From an uncultured Oscillospiraceae bacterium (GTDB lineage Bacteria > Bacillota > Clostridia > Oscillospirales > Ruminococcaceae), in NCBI GenBank assembly GCA_910579175.1, contig CAJTTB010000017.1, positions 1 through 63,168 of the forward strand: a stretch of 63,168 nt of DNA, read 5' to 3'. Below, piece after piece: positions 32,778 to 41,563 of the stretch (its first letter is position 1; every line of letters starts with the position of its first letter). Below the pieces are notes generated by a model. The model was not told the DNA's origin, did no database searches, and saw only the letters and a program-made list of their open reading frames with translations. The translations under genes were made by a program, and so were the position numbers.

Positions 32778-35700
32778 TTGGTATTAAAATCACTGGAGAT
32801 ACAGGGATTTAAGTCATTTCCAGATAAAACAAAGATTCAATTTGGTCGAGGTTTGACTGCTGTAGTAGGACCAAATGGAAGCGGGAAGAGCAACATCAGT
32901 GATTCTGTGCGCTGGGTCATGGGAGAACAGTCCAGTAAGAATTTGCGCGGAGCAAAGATGGAGGACGTTATTTTTACTGGAACAAAATCTCGAAGATCAC
33001 AGGGCTTTGCAGAGGTATCATTGGTGATAGATAATTCTGACAAAACCCTGCCGATTGAAGAAGATGAGGTTATCATTACCCGAAAATATTACCGTTCAGG
33101 AGAGAGCGAGTATTCCATTAATCGCGTATCAGTGCGTTTGAAAGATATTCATGAATTATTTATGGACACTGGTTTGGGTAAAGATGGATATGCTTTGGTT
33201 GGACAGGGCAGAATTGCTGAGATAGTGCAGTCAAAAAGCGATGAACGCCGACAGATTTTTGAAGAAGCTGCTGGAATTGCAAAGTATCGATATCGCAAGA
33301 ATGAAGCAGAAAAAAAGCTACATTTTGCAGAGGAAAATTTGGTGCGATTAAAGGATATTTTACAAGAGTTGGAGGGCAGAGTAACTCCACTAAAACAACA
33401 GGCTCAAAAGGCAAAGCAGTTTTTGGAACTTGCGCAGAGACAAAAGACGTTGGAAATTTCTATCTGGATAGATACTTTAAATCAATCAAATTTGTCTTTG
33501 AAAAATCAAACGGATATCATTTTAAAAAAAGATATGCAGCGACAGCAGTTGGAAGAGGAAATTGACGATTTAGAAGTTCAGATACAAACGATTTATTCTA
33601 AGATGCAACAGTGTTTGATTGATATTGATCATTTGCGCAAACAAAAGGATGAATCAGAAAAACAGTCTGCCAATTTGCAGTCTATCATTGCAGTTTATGA
33701 AAATGATATTCAACATAATCAGGAAAATCAACACAGAATTTATCAGGAAATACAAAATTCCCAACAGACAGAGCAACAACTTTTGCAAACCATTCAACAA
33801 AATCAGACATTATATCAGCAATCAACACAACAATTGGATACACTGATACAGGAAATTGATAATCTAGAGAAAAATCTTGCAACATTATCTCAAAAAAATG
33901 AAGCAATCGCCAATGAATATACACAACTCAATCAAGAAATTAATCATCTATTGATGCAGCAATCAGAGACGAAATTGAGATTGGTTCAGTTGACTGCACA
34001 AAATCAAGAGGAAAGTGAACGATTTGTAAATAATCAGCAGGTATTGAAACAAAAGGATGAGGATATTCGTCTATATCAAGAGGAATTAACGTCGGTTGAG
34101 GAGACTTATCAACAATTAGAACAAAGACAATCTTCTTTAAGCAATATGATAGCTGGATATGAAAAAAAATTGGACCATCAAAGACAACTGCAAAAACAAC
34201 AGGAAAAGACATTATACCAAATACAGACAGACCAGTTAAAAAAGCAACAACAGGCAAAATTATTGATGGATTTGGAACAACACATGGAGGGCTTTGCCCA
34301 TAGCGTAAAAGCGGTTTTGACAGCACAAAAGCGGGGGATTTTAAAGGGAATTCTCGGAACCATATCTCAACTGATAGAGGTATCAGAAGTCTATTCCAGT
34401 GCAGTAGAAGCTGCTTTGGGAGGAAGTTTGCAACATATTGTAACAGAAGATGAACAGGCTGCCAAAAGTGCAATTTACCATTTGAAACGAGAACATGCAG
34501 GACGTGCCACTTTTTTGCCTATGACCTCCATTCGTGGAAACCGACTTGATACGGTTCAAATAACATCTTCAGAGGGCTTTTGTGCACTTGCTTGTGATGT
34601 GGTATCCTATCAGCCAGAATATGAAGATATTGTACTTTCTCTATTGGGAAAGATTGTGATTGTAAGCGACTTGGATTGTGCTATTTTGATGGCAAAACAG
34701 CAAAAACATCGCTTTAAAATTGTAACACTGGACGGACAGATACTCCATGCTGGTGGTTCTATGTCAGGTGGTTCCAAAAATAAAACACAGGGATTTTTAA
34801 GCCGAAAGGCGGAAATTGCTCTATTGGAAAAACAGGTCTTAGAATGTACAAAACAACAGCAATATCAGCAAAAACAACTTGATGAAACCCACGAGCAAAT
34901 GGCACAATTTCGGCAGCAGATAACGCGAATTAGTCGGGAAATGTCGACGGTCAATGAGGACAGAATTCGTTGTGAGGGAGAACAAAAGCGTTTGACACAA
35001 TTGATTGAGCAGGAAGGTCGATTATTGATTCAGATGAAACAAGAACTACATGATTATCAAAAGAAGTTGGATAGTCGCCAAAATCAATCAGTGGATTTAA
35101 AAGAGCAGATAGAAACCATAGAAGAACAATTGAGTCAAAAGCGGACAAAATTATCCTTTATACAGACAAGTCAAGAACAACATCAAAAACAATATCAACA
35201 ACTTTTTGATGAACTTTCTGAGGTTCGCTATCAAAAATTGGAATTGCAAAAGGACGCTGAAGTGTTGCAAAATCGCATTTTGGAACTACAAAATCGCGGT
35301 ACTGCCTCAAAAGAACAGTTGTTATGCCTACATCAAACACAAACGGATTTAGAACAACAACAGATTCAGATACAAGAAAAAATTTCCACTAGCCGAGAGA
35401 AAATTGATGCTATCAAAGAAAATTCTATTTTCATAGAACAACAGGTTGAAAAAAGAGTAGCCCAAAGAAATTCTCTTGAGAGCGAAGCGACTTTGTTGCG
35501 CCAAAAAGAAAGACAAGTTTCCATTGAAAAAGAACGTGTTGTCCAAGAGTTGGCTAGGGTACAAGAACGCAAGCAAGCAATACAAAGGGATTATGACAAT
35601 ATCATCAATGAACTTTGGCAAGAATATCAGTTGACCCGCGGCGAAGCGCAACGGATTGCAATAGAATTGGAGGATATCGGTCGTTCCAATCAGGAGTTGA

Positions 35701-36359
35701 GAAGTCTAAAGATCAAGATAAAGAATTTGGGCAATGTCAATGTTGGAGCAATTGAAGAATATAAGGAAATATCTGAGCGTTATACATTTTTAAATAGACA
35801 ACTTTCTGATATAGAGCATTCTAAATCCGAATTAACGCGGATGATTCAGGATTTAACCAAAAAGATGCAGGAGATTTTTTCTGAGAATTTTAAATTGATC
35901 AATGCGCATTTTCAAGCCATTTTTGTGGAATTATTTGGCGGTGGACGCGCTGAGTTAAGATTGACCGAACCAGAACAGATTTTAAGTTGTGGCATTGAAA
36001 TTTTTGTAGAACCTCCAGGCAAAATTATTAAAAATTTGAGTTTATTATCTGGTGGTGAGCAGGCTTTTGTAGCGATTGCGATTTATTTTGCCATCTTAAA
36101 AGTAAGACCAGCACCATTTTGTATTTTAGATGAAATTGAAGCGGCTTTGGATGATGTAAATGTTACAAAATATGCGAAATATTTGCGCCTTATCAGTGAC
36201 AAGACGCAGTTTATTATGATTACTCACCGTCGTGGTACCATGGAAGAAGCGGATGTATTATATGGTGTTACCATGCAAGAAGAAGGCGTTTCCAAATTGT
36301 TGCAATTAAAGGTCAGTGAAGTAGAACGAGAATTGGGCAATCAAATGCAGTTGGATTAA
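32778..36359 (+). CDS. smc: Chromosome partition protein SMC
   Basis: A 1193-residue SMC ATPase, full length, which with ScpA and ScpB compacts and segregates the chromosome. N-terminal Walker A is GPNGSGKSNISDS (about residue 32); coiled coils flank a hinge at about 515-670 (ILGTISQLIEV, AALGGSLQHIV); the C-terminal head has signature LSGGEQAF and Walker B FCILDEIEAALDD. There are two adjacent TTG codons (32775 and 32778) after AAAGGAGG; I prefer 32778 because the spacing is better and the start MVLKSLEIQGFKSF aligns with SMC. ftsY follows 15 bases later, the common smc-ftsY order. Confidence 0.97.
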   Translation: MVLKSLEIQGFKSFPDKTKIQFGRGLTAVVGPNGSGKSNISDSVRWVMGEQSSKNLRGAKMEDVIFTGTKSRRSQGFAEVSLVIDNSDKTLPIEEDEVIITRKYYRSGESEYSINRVSVRLKDIHELFMDTGLGKDGYALVGQGRIAEIVQSKSDERRQIFEEAAGIAKYRYRKNEAEKKLHFAEENLVRLKDILQELEGRVTPLKQQAQKAKQFLELAQRQKTLEISIWIDTLNQSNLSLKNQTDIILKKDMQRQQLEEEIDDLEVQIQTIYSKMQQCLIDIDHLRKQKDESEKQSANLQSIIAVYENDIQHNQENQHRIYQEIQNSQQTEQQLLQTIQQNQTLYQQSTQQLDTLIQEIDNLEKNLATLSQKNEAIANEYTQLNQEINHLLMQQSETKLRLVQLTAQNQEESERFVNNQQVLKQKDEDIRLYQEELTSVEETYQQLEQRQSSLSNMIAGYEKKLDHQRQLQKQQEKTLYQIQTDQLKKQQQAKLLMDLEQHMEGFAHSVKAVLTAQKRGILKGILGTISQLIEVSEVYSSAVEAALGGSLQHIVTEDEQAAKSAIYHLKREHAGRATFLPMTSIRGNRLDTVQITSSEGFCALACDVVSYQPEYEDIVLSLLGKIVIVSDLDCAILMAKQQKHRFKIVTLDGQILHAGGSMSGGSKNKTQGFLSRKAEIALLEKQVLECTKQQQYQQKQLDETHEQMAQFRQQITRISREMSTVNEDRIRCEGEQKRLTQLIEQEGRLLIQMKQELHDYQKKLDSRQNQSVDLKEQIETIEEQLSQKRTKLSFIQTSQEQHQKQYQQLFDELSEVRYQKLELQKDAEVLQNRILELQNRGTASKEQLLCLHQTQTDLEQQQIQIQEKISTSREKIDAIKENSIFIEQQVEKRVAQRNSLESEATLLRQKERQVSIEKERVVQELARVQERKQAIQRDYDNIINELWQEYQLTRGEAQRIAIELEDIGRSNQELRSLKIKIKNLGNVNVGAIEEYKEISERYTFLNRQLSDIEHSKSELTRMIQDLTKKMQEIFSENFKLINAHFQAIFVELFGGGRAELRLTEPEQILSCGIEIFVEPPGKIIKNLSLLSGGEQAFVAIAIYFAILKVRPAPFCILDEIEAALDDVNVTKYAKYLRLISDKTQFIMITHRRGTMEEADVLYGVTMQEEGVSKLLQLKVSEVERELGNQMQLD

Positions 36360-36374
36360 GAAAAGGAGATAACG

Positions 36375-37280
36375 ATGGGACTTTTTGATAAGATAAAATC
36401 TGGACTAAAAAAGACAAAAGATACAATGGTAAAGCGTGTAGAGACCCTGATACATTCTTTTACAAAAATTGATGAAACCTTTTTTGAGGAGTTAGAAGAA
36501 ACTTTAATTATATCTGATGTAGGAGTGATGACTTCTGAAAAGATTTGTGACCGTCTGCGAGAAAAGGTAAAGGAAGTCGGTGCAACGGATCCAAATCAAA
36601 TCAAAGGTATGATAAAAGAAATTATTGTTGAGATGTTAAGTGGTGGAGAAGAACTTCATATTGATACAAAGCCTTCTATGATTTTGGTGATTGGTGTCAA
36701 TGGTGTTGGCAAGACCACCACAATCGGAAAGTTGGCAGCGAATCTAAAATCGCAGGGAAAACGCGTGATTTTGGGTGCTGCGGATACCTTTCGTGCGGCG
36801 GCAATTGAACAACTTGAGATTTGGAGCGAGCGTGCTCAGGTGGATTTGATTAAGCACAAAGAGGGAGCGGATCCAGCGGCAGTGGTATTTGATAGCATTC
36901 GTGCTGGAAAGTCTAGAAGTGCCGATGTCATTATCTGTGATACAGCAGGTCGTTTGCACAATAAGAAAAATTTGATGGATGAGCTTTCCAAAATTTCTCG
37001 TGTGATTGAACGAGAAATGGAGGGCTGTGACAAAGAGGTATTGTTGGTGTTAGACGCCACCACCGGACAAAATGCTGTAAACCAAGCAAAGCAGTTTAAA
37101 GAAGCAGCAGGGATTACAGGGATTGTACTGACCAAGTTAGATGGCACTGCAAGAGGTGGTATTGTCATTGCAATTAAGGATGAATTGGGTTTACCTGTAA
37201 AATATATTGGTGTGGGAGAACAATTGGACGACCTACAGCCATTTAATCCAACTGACTTTGCAGACGCTTTATTTGATTAG
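36375..37280 (+). CDS. ftsY: Signal recognition particle receptor FtsY
   Basis: A 301-residue SRP GTPase that receives ribosome-nascent chain complexes at the membrane. After a short basic amphipathic N-terminus (MGLFDKIKSGLKKTKDT) comes the NG domain with G1 GVNGVGKTTTIGKLA, the DTFRAAA insert box, G3 DTAGRLHNK and G4 TKLDGTARGG. The acidic A domain found in enterobacteria is absent, as is usual in Firmicutes. Translated with smc. The gene is followed by an islet that separates it from rdgB. Confidence 0.97.
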   Translation: MGLFDKIKSGLKKTKDTMVKRVETLIHSFTKIDETFFEELEETLIISDVGVMTSEKICDRLREKVKEVGATDPNQIKGMIKEIIVEMLSGGEELHIDTKPSMILVIGVNGVGKTTTIGKLAANLKSQGKRVILGAADTFRAAAIEQLEIWSERAQVDLIKHKEGADPAAVVFDSIRAGKSRSADVIICDTAGRLHNKKNLMDELSKISRVIEREMEGCDKEVLLVLDATTGQNAVNQAKQFKEAAGITGIVLTKLDGTARGGIVIAIKDELGLPVKYIGVGEQLDDLQPFNPTDFADALFD

Positions 37281-37290
37281 GAGGTCTCTC

Positions 37291-37306
37291 TTACCTTTTG
37301 TGTTGC
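37291..37306. repeat. Left arm of 16-bp inverted repeat
   Basis: TTACCTTTTGTGTTGC, exact reverse complement of 38302-38317. It begins 10 bases after the ftsY stop codon. Confidence 0.85.
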
Positions 37307-37307
37307 C

Positions 37308-37360
37308 GGCTCATAACTCTGGCAATTTTACGGATTGCCGATTGAAGTTCTAAATGAGCC
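37308..37360 (+). repeat. Nested hairpin at the left end of the islet
   Basis: Outer arms GGCTCAT (37308-37314) and ATGAGCC (37354-37360) enclose inner arms GGCAAT (37321-37326) and ATTGCC (37334-37339). It could be a terminator-like or cruciform structure upstream of the hydrolase gene; no T-tract follows. Confidence 0.6.
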
Positions 37361-37404
37361 ATGATATAGTTTCATTAAGATTTTCAGCGGAGGGAGGTAG
37401 GAAA

Positions 37405-38220
37405 ATGCTTGAAAAAACATATATAACACTATTAGGTACGATTCATTATTGGATTCATATGATTGATACTGATATTGCAACATTGGTGTTTTTGCCAGGG
37501 TTGACAGCAGACCATCGATTATTTGAAAAACAAATAGAATATTTCCAAGGTAAATACAACGTTTTTGTTTGGGACGCGCCTGCTCACGCAGCTTCGTGGC
37601 CATTTCAGTTTGACTTTGATCTTTTTGATAAGGTAAAGTGGTTAAATGGAATTTTTAAACAGGAAAACATAACAAGACCTGTTATTGTAGGGCAATCCAT
37701 GGGCGGTTATGTCGGGCAGACCTACGCCGAATTATATCCTGAGAATCTAAAAGGATTTGTTTCTATTGATTCGGCTCCATTGCAGAGAAAGTATGTAACC
37801 GGAATGGAACTTTGGTTATTAAAGCGAATGGAACCTGTTTACTTTTATTATCCCTGGAAATCCCTGTTAAAGTCTGGGACAAACGGAGTTGCGGTGTCAG
37901 AATACGGAAGAAAGCTAATGTATGAAATCATGATGGTATATGATGGAGACAAAAAGAGATATTCCCAGATAGCGGGTCATGGGTTCAAAATTCTTGCAAA
38001 TGCCATGGAGGCGAATTTGCCGTATGAAATCAAATGTCCTGCATTGCTGATCTGTGGGGAACAGGATCACGCCGGTTCATGTATTCGGTATAATAAGGCA
38101 TGGCACAAAAATACAGGTATTCCACTGGAATGGATTAAGGGCGCCGGACACAATTCAAACACCGATAAGCCGGAAATCGTTAATCGGCTAATTGAAAGAG
38201 TAGTCAAGCAAATACAATAA
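37405..38220 (+). CDS. Alpha/beta-fold hydrolase
   Basis: A 271-residue cytosolic hydrolase. The oxyanion-hole strand is LVFLPGLTADH, the nucleophile elbow is GQSMGGYVG (Ser at about residue 95), an acidic residue follows CGEQDHAG, and the catalytic His is in GAGHNSN. Substrates of such enzymes are very diverse, so none can be assigned. The ATG at 37405 has AGGGAGG before it; the longer frame from 37354 runs into the hairpin. It is a lone gene inserted between ftsY and rdgB, inside a perfect inverted repeat, with GC-richer codons than its neighbours. Transfer is inferred. Confidence 0.88.
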   Translation: MLEKTYITLLGTIHYWIHMIDTDIATLVFLPGLTADHRLFEKQIEYFQGKYNVFVWDAPAHAASWPFQFDFDLFDKVKWLNGIFKQENITRPVIVGQSMGGYVGQTYAELYPENLKGFVSIDSAPLQRKYVTGMELWLLKRMEPVYFYYPWKSLLKSGTNGVAVSEYGRKLMYEIMMVYDGDKKRYSQIAGHGFKILANAMEANLPYEIKCPALLICGEQDHAGSCIRYNKAWHKNTGIPLEWIKGAGHNSNTDKPEIVNRLIERVVKQIQ

Positions 38221-38301
38221 CAGACGGTCAAATTTATATCTGTTGTATAGAGAATCGTTTATTTTGGCACTTCGACGAAGGCTTTTGAAAATCAATCATT
38301 A

Positions 38302-38317
38302 GCAACACAAAAGGTAA
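38302..38317. repeat. Right arm of 16-bp inverted repeat
   Basis: GCAACACAAAAGGTAA, exact reverse complement of 37291-37306. It ends 24 bases before the rdgB start codon, upstream of its AGGAGG. Confidence 0.85.
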
Positions 38318-38341
38318 AAGGGATATTAGGAGGAATTTTCA

Positions 38342-38926
38342 GTGAAAGTTGTGATTGCCACAAAAAATCAACATAAATTGACAGAATTTAAACGCATTTT
38401 AGAACCATTGGGCTATGAGGTGCTTTCTGTGCAGGATGTTCAGGTTGATATTGATGTAGAAGAGACTGGACATACCTTTGAAGAGAATTCTATGTTAAAA
38501 GCGCAAGCAATCTATCAGGCAACTGGTCTTTGTACCATTGCAGATGATTCTGGCTTGTTGGTGGATTATTTGAATGGAGAACCGGGCGTGTATTCTGCCC
38601 GTTATGGCGGTGAGGGGCTTACCGACCAAGACCGCTGTCAGTTGGTATTGCAAAAATTGCAAAATGTTCCCAAAACACAGAGAACTGCTCGATTTGTCTG
38701 TGCAATTTCACTGATATTTAGCCAAGAGGATAAACGCGTTTATCGGGGAGAATGTGAAGGATGGATTGGATTGGAACCATTGGGCAACAATGGATTTGGT
38801 TATGACCCTATTTTTATGGTTGATGAGCAAAAGAGCTTTGCAGTGATAGATGGAATACAAAAGGATATGATGAGCCATCGTGGAAAAGCGCTAAAACGGA
38901 TGGAAGCAGATTTAAAGGCGCAGTAA
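38342..38926 (+). CDS. rdgB: RdgB/HAM1 non-canonical purine NTP pyrophosphatase
   Basis: A 194-residue enzyme that hydrolyses dITP, ITP and XTP to keep deaminated purines out of DNA. Motifs include ATKNQHKLTEF at the N-terminus, ADDSGLLVDYLNGEPGVYSARYGG and FGYDPIF, then DMMSHRGKA. GTG start at 38342 with AGGAGG eight bases upstream. First of a tight run rdgB-yhbY-nadD-yqeK-LCP. Confidence 0.95.
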   Translation: MKVVIATKNQHKLTEFKRILEPLGYEVLSVQDVQVDIDVEETGHTFEENSMLKAQAIYQATGLCTIADDSGLLVDYLNGEPGVYSARYGGEGLTDQDRCQLVLQKLQNVPKTQRTARFVCAISLIFSQEDKRVYRGECEGWIGLEPLGNNGFGYDPIFMVDEQKSFAVIDGIQKDMMSHRGKALKRMEADLKAQ

Positions 38927-38947
38927 GAGAAAAAATGGAGGATGAAG

Positions 38948-39244
38948 ATGTTAAATAGTAAGCAAAGGGCATTTTTAAGAGGAAAGGCAAATCAAATGGA
39001 AACCATTTTACAGGTTGGAAAAAATGGGATTGGTGATATGTTGATACAACAGGTAGATGACGCCTTAACAGCAAGAGAGTTGATAAAACTGCGCGTGTTG
39101 GAAACGGCACTATTGAGTGCAAGAGAAGCCGCTGAGGAATTGGCACAAAAGACGCAGTCAGATGTTGTACAGGTCATTGGAACACGCTTTATCCTGTTTC
39201 GCAGAAATACCAAAAAGCCCATTTATGAGTTTGAAGAATCATGA
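38948..39244 (+). CDS. yhbY: YhbY-family ribosome-assembly RNA-binding protein
   Basis: A 98-residue CRM-domain protein associated with pre-50S particles. The characteristic start LNSKQRAFLRGKANQ, the middle QVGKNGIGDMLIQQVDDAL with the GxxG-like loop, and the C-terminal VVQVIGTRFILFRRN are all present. The ATG at 38948 is six bases after GGAGG; ATG 38942 is immediately adjacent to it and unlikely. Its stop overlaps the nadD start (ATGA). Confidence 0.93.
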   Translation: MLNSKQRAFLRGKANQMETILQVGKNGIGDMLIQQVDDALTARELIKLRVLETALLSAREAAEELAQKTQSDVVQVIGTRFILFRRNTKKPIYEFEES

Positions 39245-39858
39245 AAAGGGTTGCTATTTTTGGAGGGACCTTTAATCCCATTCATTTAGGACATATCAAC
39301 TTGTGTCAAGAATGTGGAAAGCATATTTATCTGGATAAAGTGATATTGATACCGACCAATATTCCCCCACATAAAGAAACCAACCAGTTGGCAGATGATT
39401 ATCATCGTTTACAAATGTGTCAATTGGCAGTACAGGGGGATTGTTGGTTTGAGGTAAGTGATTTGGAAATAAAGCGCAAAGGCGTGAGTTATACCATTCA
39501 CACCATTGAGAAACTCAAGCAACAACATTCTGATTGGAAGCTTTATTTTTTAATTGGGAGCGATATGTTGTTTATGTTTCACAAGTGGTATCAGTATCAG
39601 AAAATTTTAGAGCAGGTGGATTTGATTGTAGGGGCAAGAGAACCCAAGGAATATGAGCGAATGGTGGCGTATACACAAAAGATACTAAAAAATCATCAAA
39701 ATATACATATCATACATATTCAGCCATTTCCAGTTTCTTCCACGCAAATTCGACAATTGATACAGCAAAATCAACCTGTTAAAAAATATTTGCCTTCAAA
39801 TGTATTTGATTATATTCAACAACATCATCTTTATCAGGTGACAAAGGAGATGAAATAA
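39241..39858 (+). CDS. nadD: Nicotinate-nucleotide adenylyltransferase
   Basis: A 205-residue nucleotidyltransferase making deamido-NAD from nicotinate mononucleotide and ATP. Class motif GGTFNPIHLGHINL is at the N-terminus, LIGSDMLF in the middle and SSTQIRQLIQ, the ISSTxIR motif, near the C-terminus. Overlaps yhbY by four bases and yqeK by one, the conserved nadD-yqeK pair of Firmicutes. Confidence 0.96.
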   Translation: MKRVAIFGGTFNPIHLGHINLCQECGKHIYLDKVILIPTNIPPHKETNQLADDYHRLQMCQLAVQGDCWFEVSDLEIKRKGVSYTIHTIEKLKQQHSDWKLYFLIGSDMLFMFHKWYQYQKILEQVDLIVGAREPKEYERMVAYTQKILKNHQNIHIIHIQPFPVSSTQIRQLIQQNQPVKKYLPSNVFDYIQQHHLYQVTKEMK

Positions 39859-40439
39859 TGATACCGCTAAAAGAATTAGAGGAATTGGCAAAAAAAAGTG
39901 TTTCTAAAAAGCGTTTTAAACATATTATAAATGTTTGTGAACAAGCGGAAAGTTTAGGAAAACATTATCATGAGGATATCTATCAATGTCGATTGGCAGC
40001 TTTGTTACATGATATGACAAAAGAGTTAAAATTTGAAAGTCAGTTGCAAATGATCTTGAAATCTGATATAATGGCCAGTGATATCATCTTGAAAAGTACA
40101 CCGTTATATCATGCAGTGACCGGTTATATCTATGCAAAAGATGAATTGGGCATTACAGATATCAATGTTTTAAATGCAGTTCGCTATCATACAACAGGCA
40201 GAGCAGGAATGTCGAAGCTGGAAAAGATTATTTATATTGCGGATGCGATTTCTATGGATAGAAAATACAAAGAAGTAGCTCGATTTCGGGAATTATCTTT
40301 TGTGGATTTGGATATCTGTTTGTTGGAAATAATTCGGCACACAATTCGTTATTTGGTCAAGGACAACTGTTTGATACCAGCTGATACACTGAATTGTTAT
40401 AATGAATTGATAGTTAATTTGGGAGAGATACGATGTTAA
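39858..40439 (+). CDS. yqeK: YqeK, HD-domain diadenosine tetraphosphatase
   Basis: A 193-residue HD-superfamily phosphohydrolase; YqeK splits Ap4A symmetrically. Metal ligands are visible in the early His of KRFKHIINV, in AALLHDMTKE (HD) and in the later RYHTTGR and YIADAISMDRKY segments. TAATG overlap with nadD. The next gene (LCP) begins 7 bases before its stop. Confidence 0.93.
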   Translation: MIPLKELEELAKKSVSKKRFKHIINVCEQAESLGKHYHEDIYQCRLAALLHDMTKELKFESQLQMILKSDIMASDIILKSTPLYHAVTGYIYAKDELGITDINVLNAVRYHTTGRAGMSKLEKIIYIADAISMDRKYKEVARFRELSFVDLDICLLEIIRHTIRYLVKDNCLIPADTLNCYNELIVNLGEIRC

Positions 40440-41542
40440 AACCTAGCAAAGTAAACTCAAATAAGGTGATTAAAATCGCATTGATTGTAGTGATGGTTAT
40501 CGTTGTAATCGTTGTGACTGGATATCTTATAATGCGCTATTATGTGATGAATCAACGCATTTTAGAAGACCCAACCATGGACGAAGTATCTGTTGTCAGT
40601 GAATATAATACGCCTTTACAAATTCAGGATAAGACATCTACATTTTTAGTTTTGGGTATTTCTAATGATGATGATGAACGTCCAGATGACAATTTAACCG
40701 ATACCATGATGCTTGTGACACTGGATATTTTAAACAATAAAGTGAGTGTTTTGCAAATTCCACGAGATACCTTTATTGGCAATGAAACAGCAAGTGGAAA
40801 AATCAATGCAATTTATGGACAAGACAAAAACTATTGGGATTATCATGGAATTTACGGACTGAAAAAAATGTTAAATGAAACACTGCAAATCAATATTGAT
40901 CATTATGCGACCATTCAAATGGATGGGTTTCGAGAGATTATAGATGCCATTGGCGGTGTGACCATGGATGTTCCAGTTGATATTGAGTTAAATGGGACAG
41001 AAGTGTCCAAAGGAATGCACACTTTAAATGGGGAAGAAGCCATTGCAGTTGTAAGGGCGAGATACTCTTATGAAAATGGAGACGATTTGACCCGTTTGAA
41101 AACACAAAGGCTTTTTTTGTCGGGTTTGATGGAACGTTGTAAATCCTTTACCGTATCAGACATGGCAAATTTACTGCCCAATCTGATGAGTGATGTGACA
41201 ACAGACTTGACAATCAATGAGGCATTAGAATATTATAAGTGGGCAAAGCAACTGCAAACAGAAGATATTTATGTAGAGGTTTTGCCAGGAGAGGGACTGG
41301 AGTATTATTTTAAGGACAAGCAGGGAAATCAACATACTGTATATGGATTATATCCAGAGGCAACAGCACAGTTACTCAATGAACATTTTAGACCTTATTC
41401 AGAAGCAGTAACTGCACAGCAACTGAATATTGTACAAACTCCAGCTGTAGAAAGAGAACAAGAAAAACAGAGAAATAACGAACAGGAAAGTAATCAAGAA
41501 GAGGATATGTCCTCGCAGACAGAATTCAATGGAATACAATAG
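40433..41542 (+). CDS. LCP family protein (first of tandem pair)
   Basis: A 369-residue LytR-CpsA-Psr protein with a cytosolic stub, one membrane helix (about 14-36) and an external LCP domain (about 65-290). LCP proteins attach teichoic acid or polysaccharide to peptidoglycan, releasing the lipid carrier. Pyrophosphate-lipid residues are seen in NLTDTMMLV, LQIPRDTF and VVRARYSYENGD.DL.R...Q. The C-terminal tail is Gln/Glu-rich and low complexity. It overlaps yqeK by seven bases and precedes a second LCP gene by 21 bases. Confidence 0.92.
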   Translation: MLKPSKVNSNKVIKIALIVVMVIVVIVVTGYLIMRYYVMNQRILEDPTMDEVSVVSEYNTPLQIQDKTSTFLVLGISNDDDERPDDNLTDTMMLVTLDILNNKVSVLQIPRDTFIGNETASGKINAIYGQDKNYWDYHGIYGLKKMLNETLQINIDHYATIQMDGFREIIDAIGGVTMDVPVDIELNGTEVSKGMHTLNGEEAIAVVRARYSYENGDDLTRLKTQRLFLSGLMERCKSFTVSDMANLLPNLMSDVTTDLTINEALEYYKWAKQLQTEDIYVEVLPGEGLEYYFKDKQGNQHTVYGLYPEATAQLLNEHFRPYSEAVTAQQLNIVQTPAVEREQEKQRNNEQESNQEEDMSSQTEFNGIQ

Positions 41543-41563
41543 TCTAAGAGAGGATTAGTTCTT

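Larger units (their letters stand above)
37291..38317. mobile_element. Candidate insertion islet bounded by a 16-bp inverted repeat
   Basis: TTACCTTTTGTGTTGC (37291-37306) and its exact complement GCAACACAAAAGGTAA (38302-38317) enclose one gene, an alpha/beta hydrolase, in the middle of a housekeeping run. The left end also has nested stems (GGCTCAT/ATGAGCC 37308-37360; GGCAAT/ATTGCC 37321-37339). No transposase is inside, so it could be a cassette mobilised in trans, or coincidental hairpin-forming ends. The enclosed gene uses visibly more G and C at third positions than its neighbours, for example in GGCGCCGGACAC. Target-site duplications were not recognised. Confidence 0.45.
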
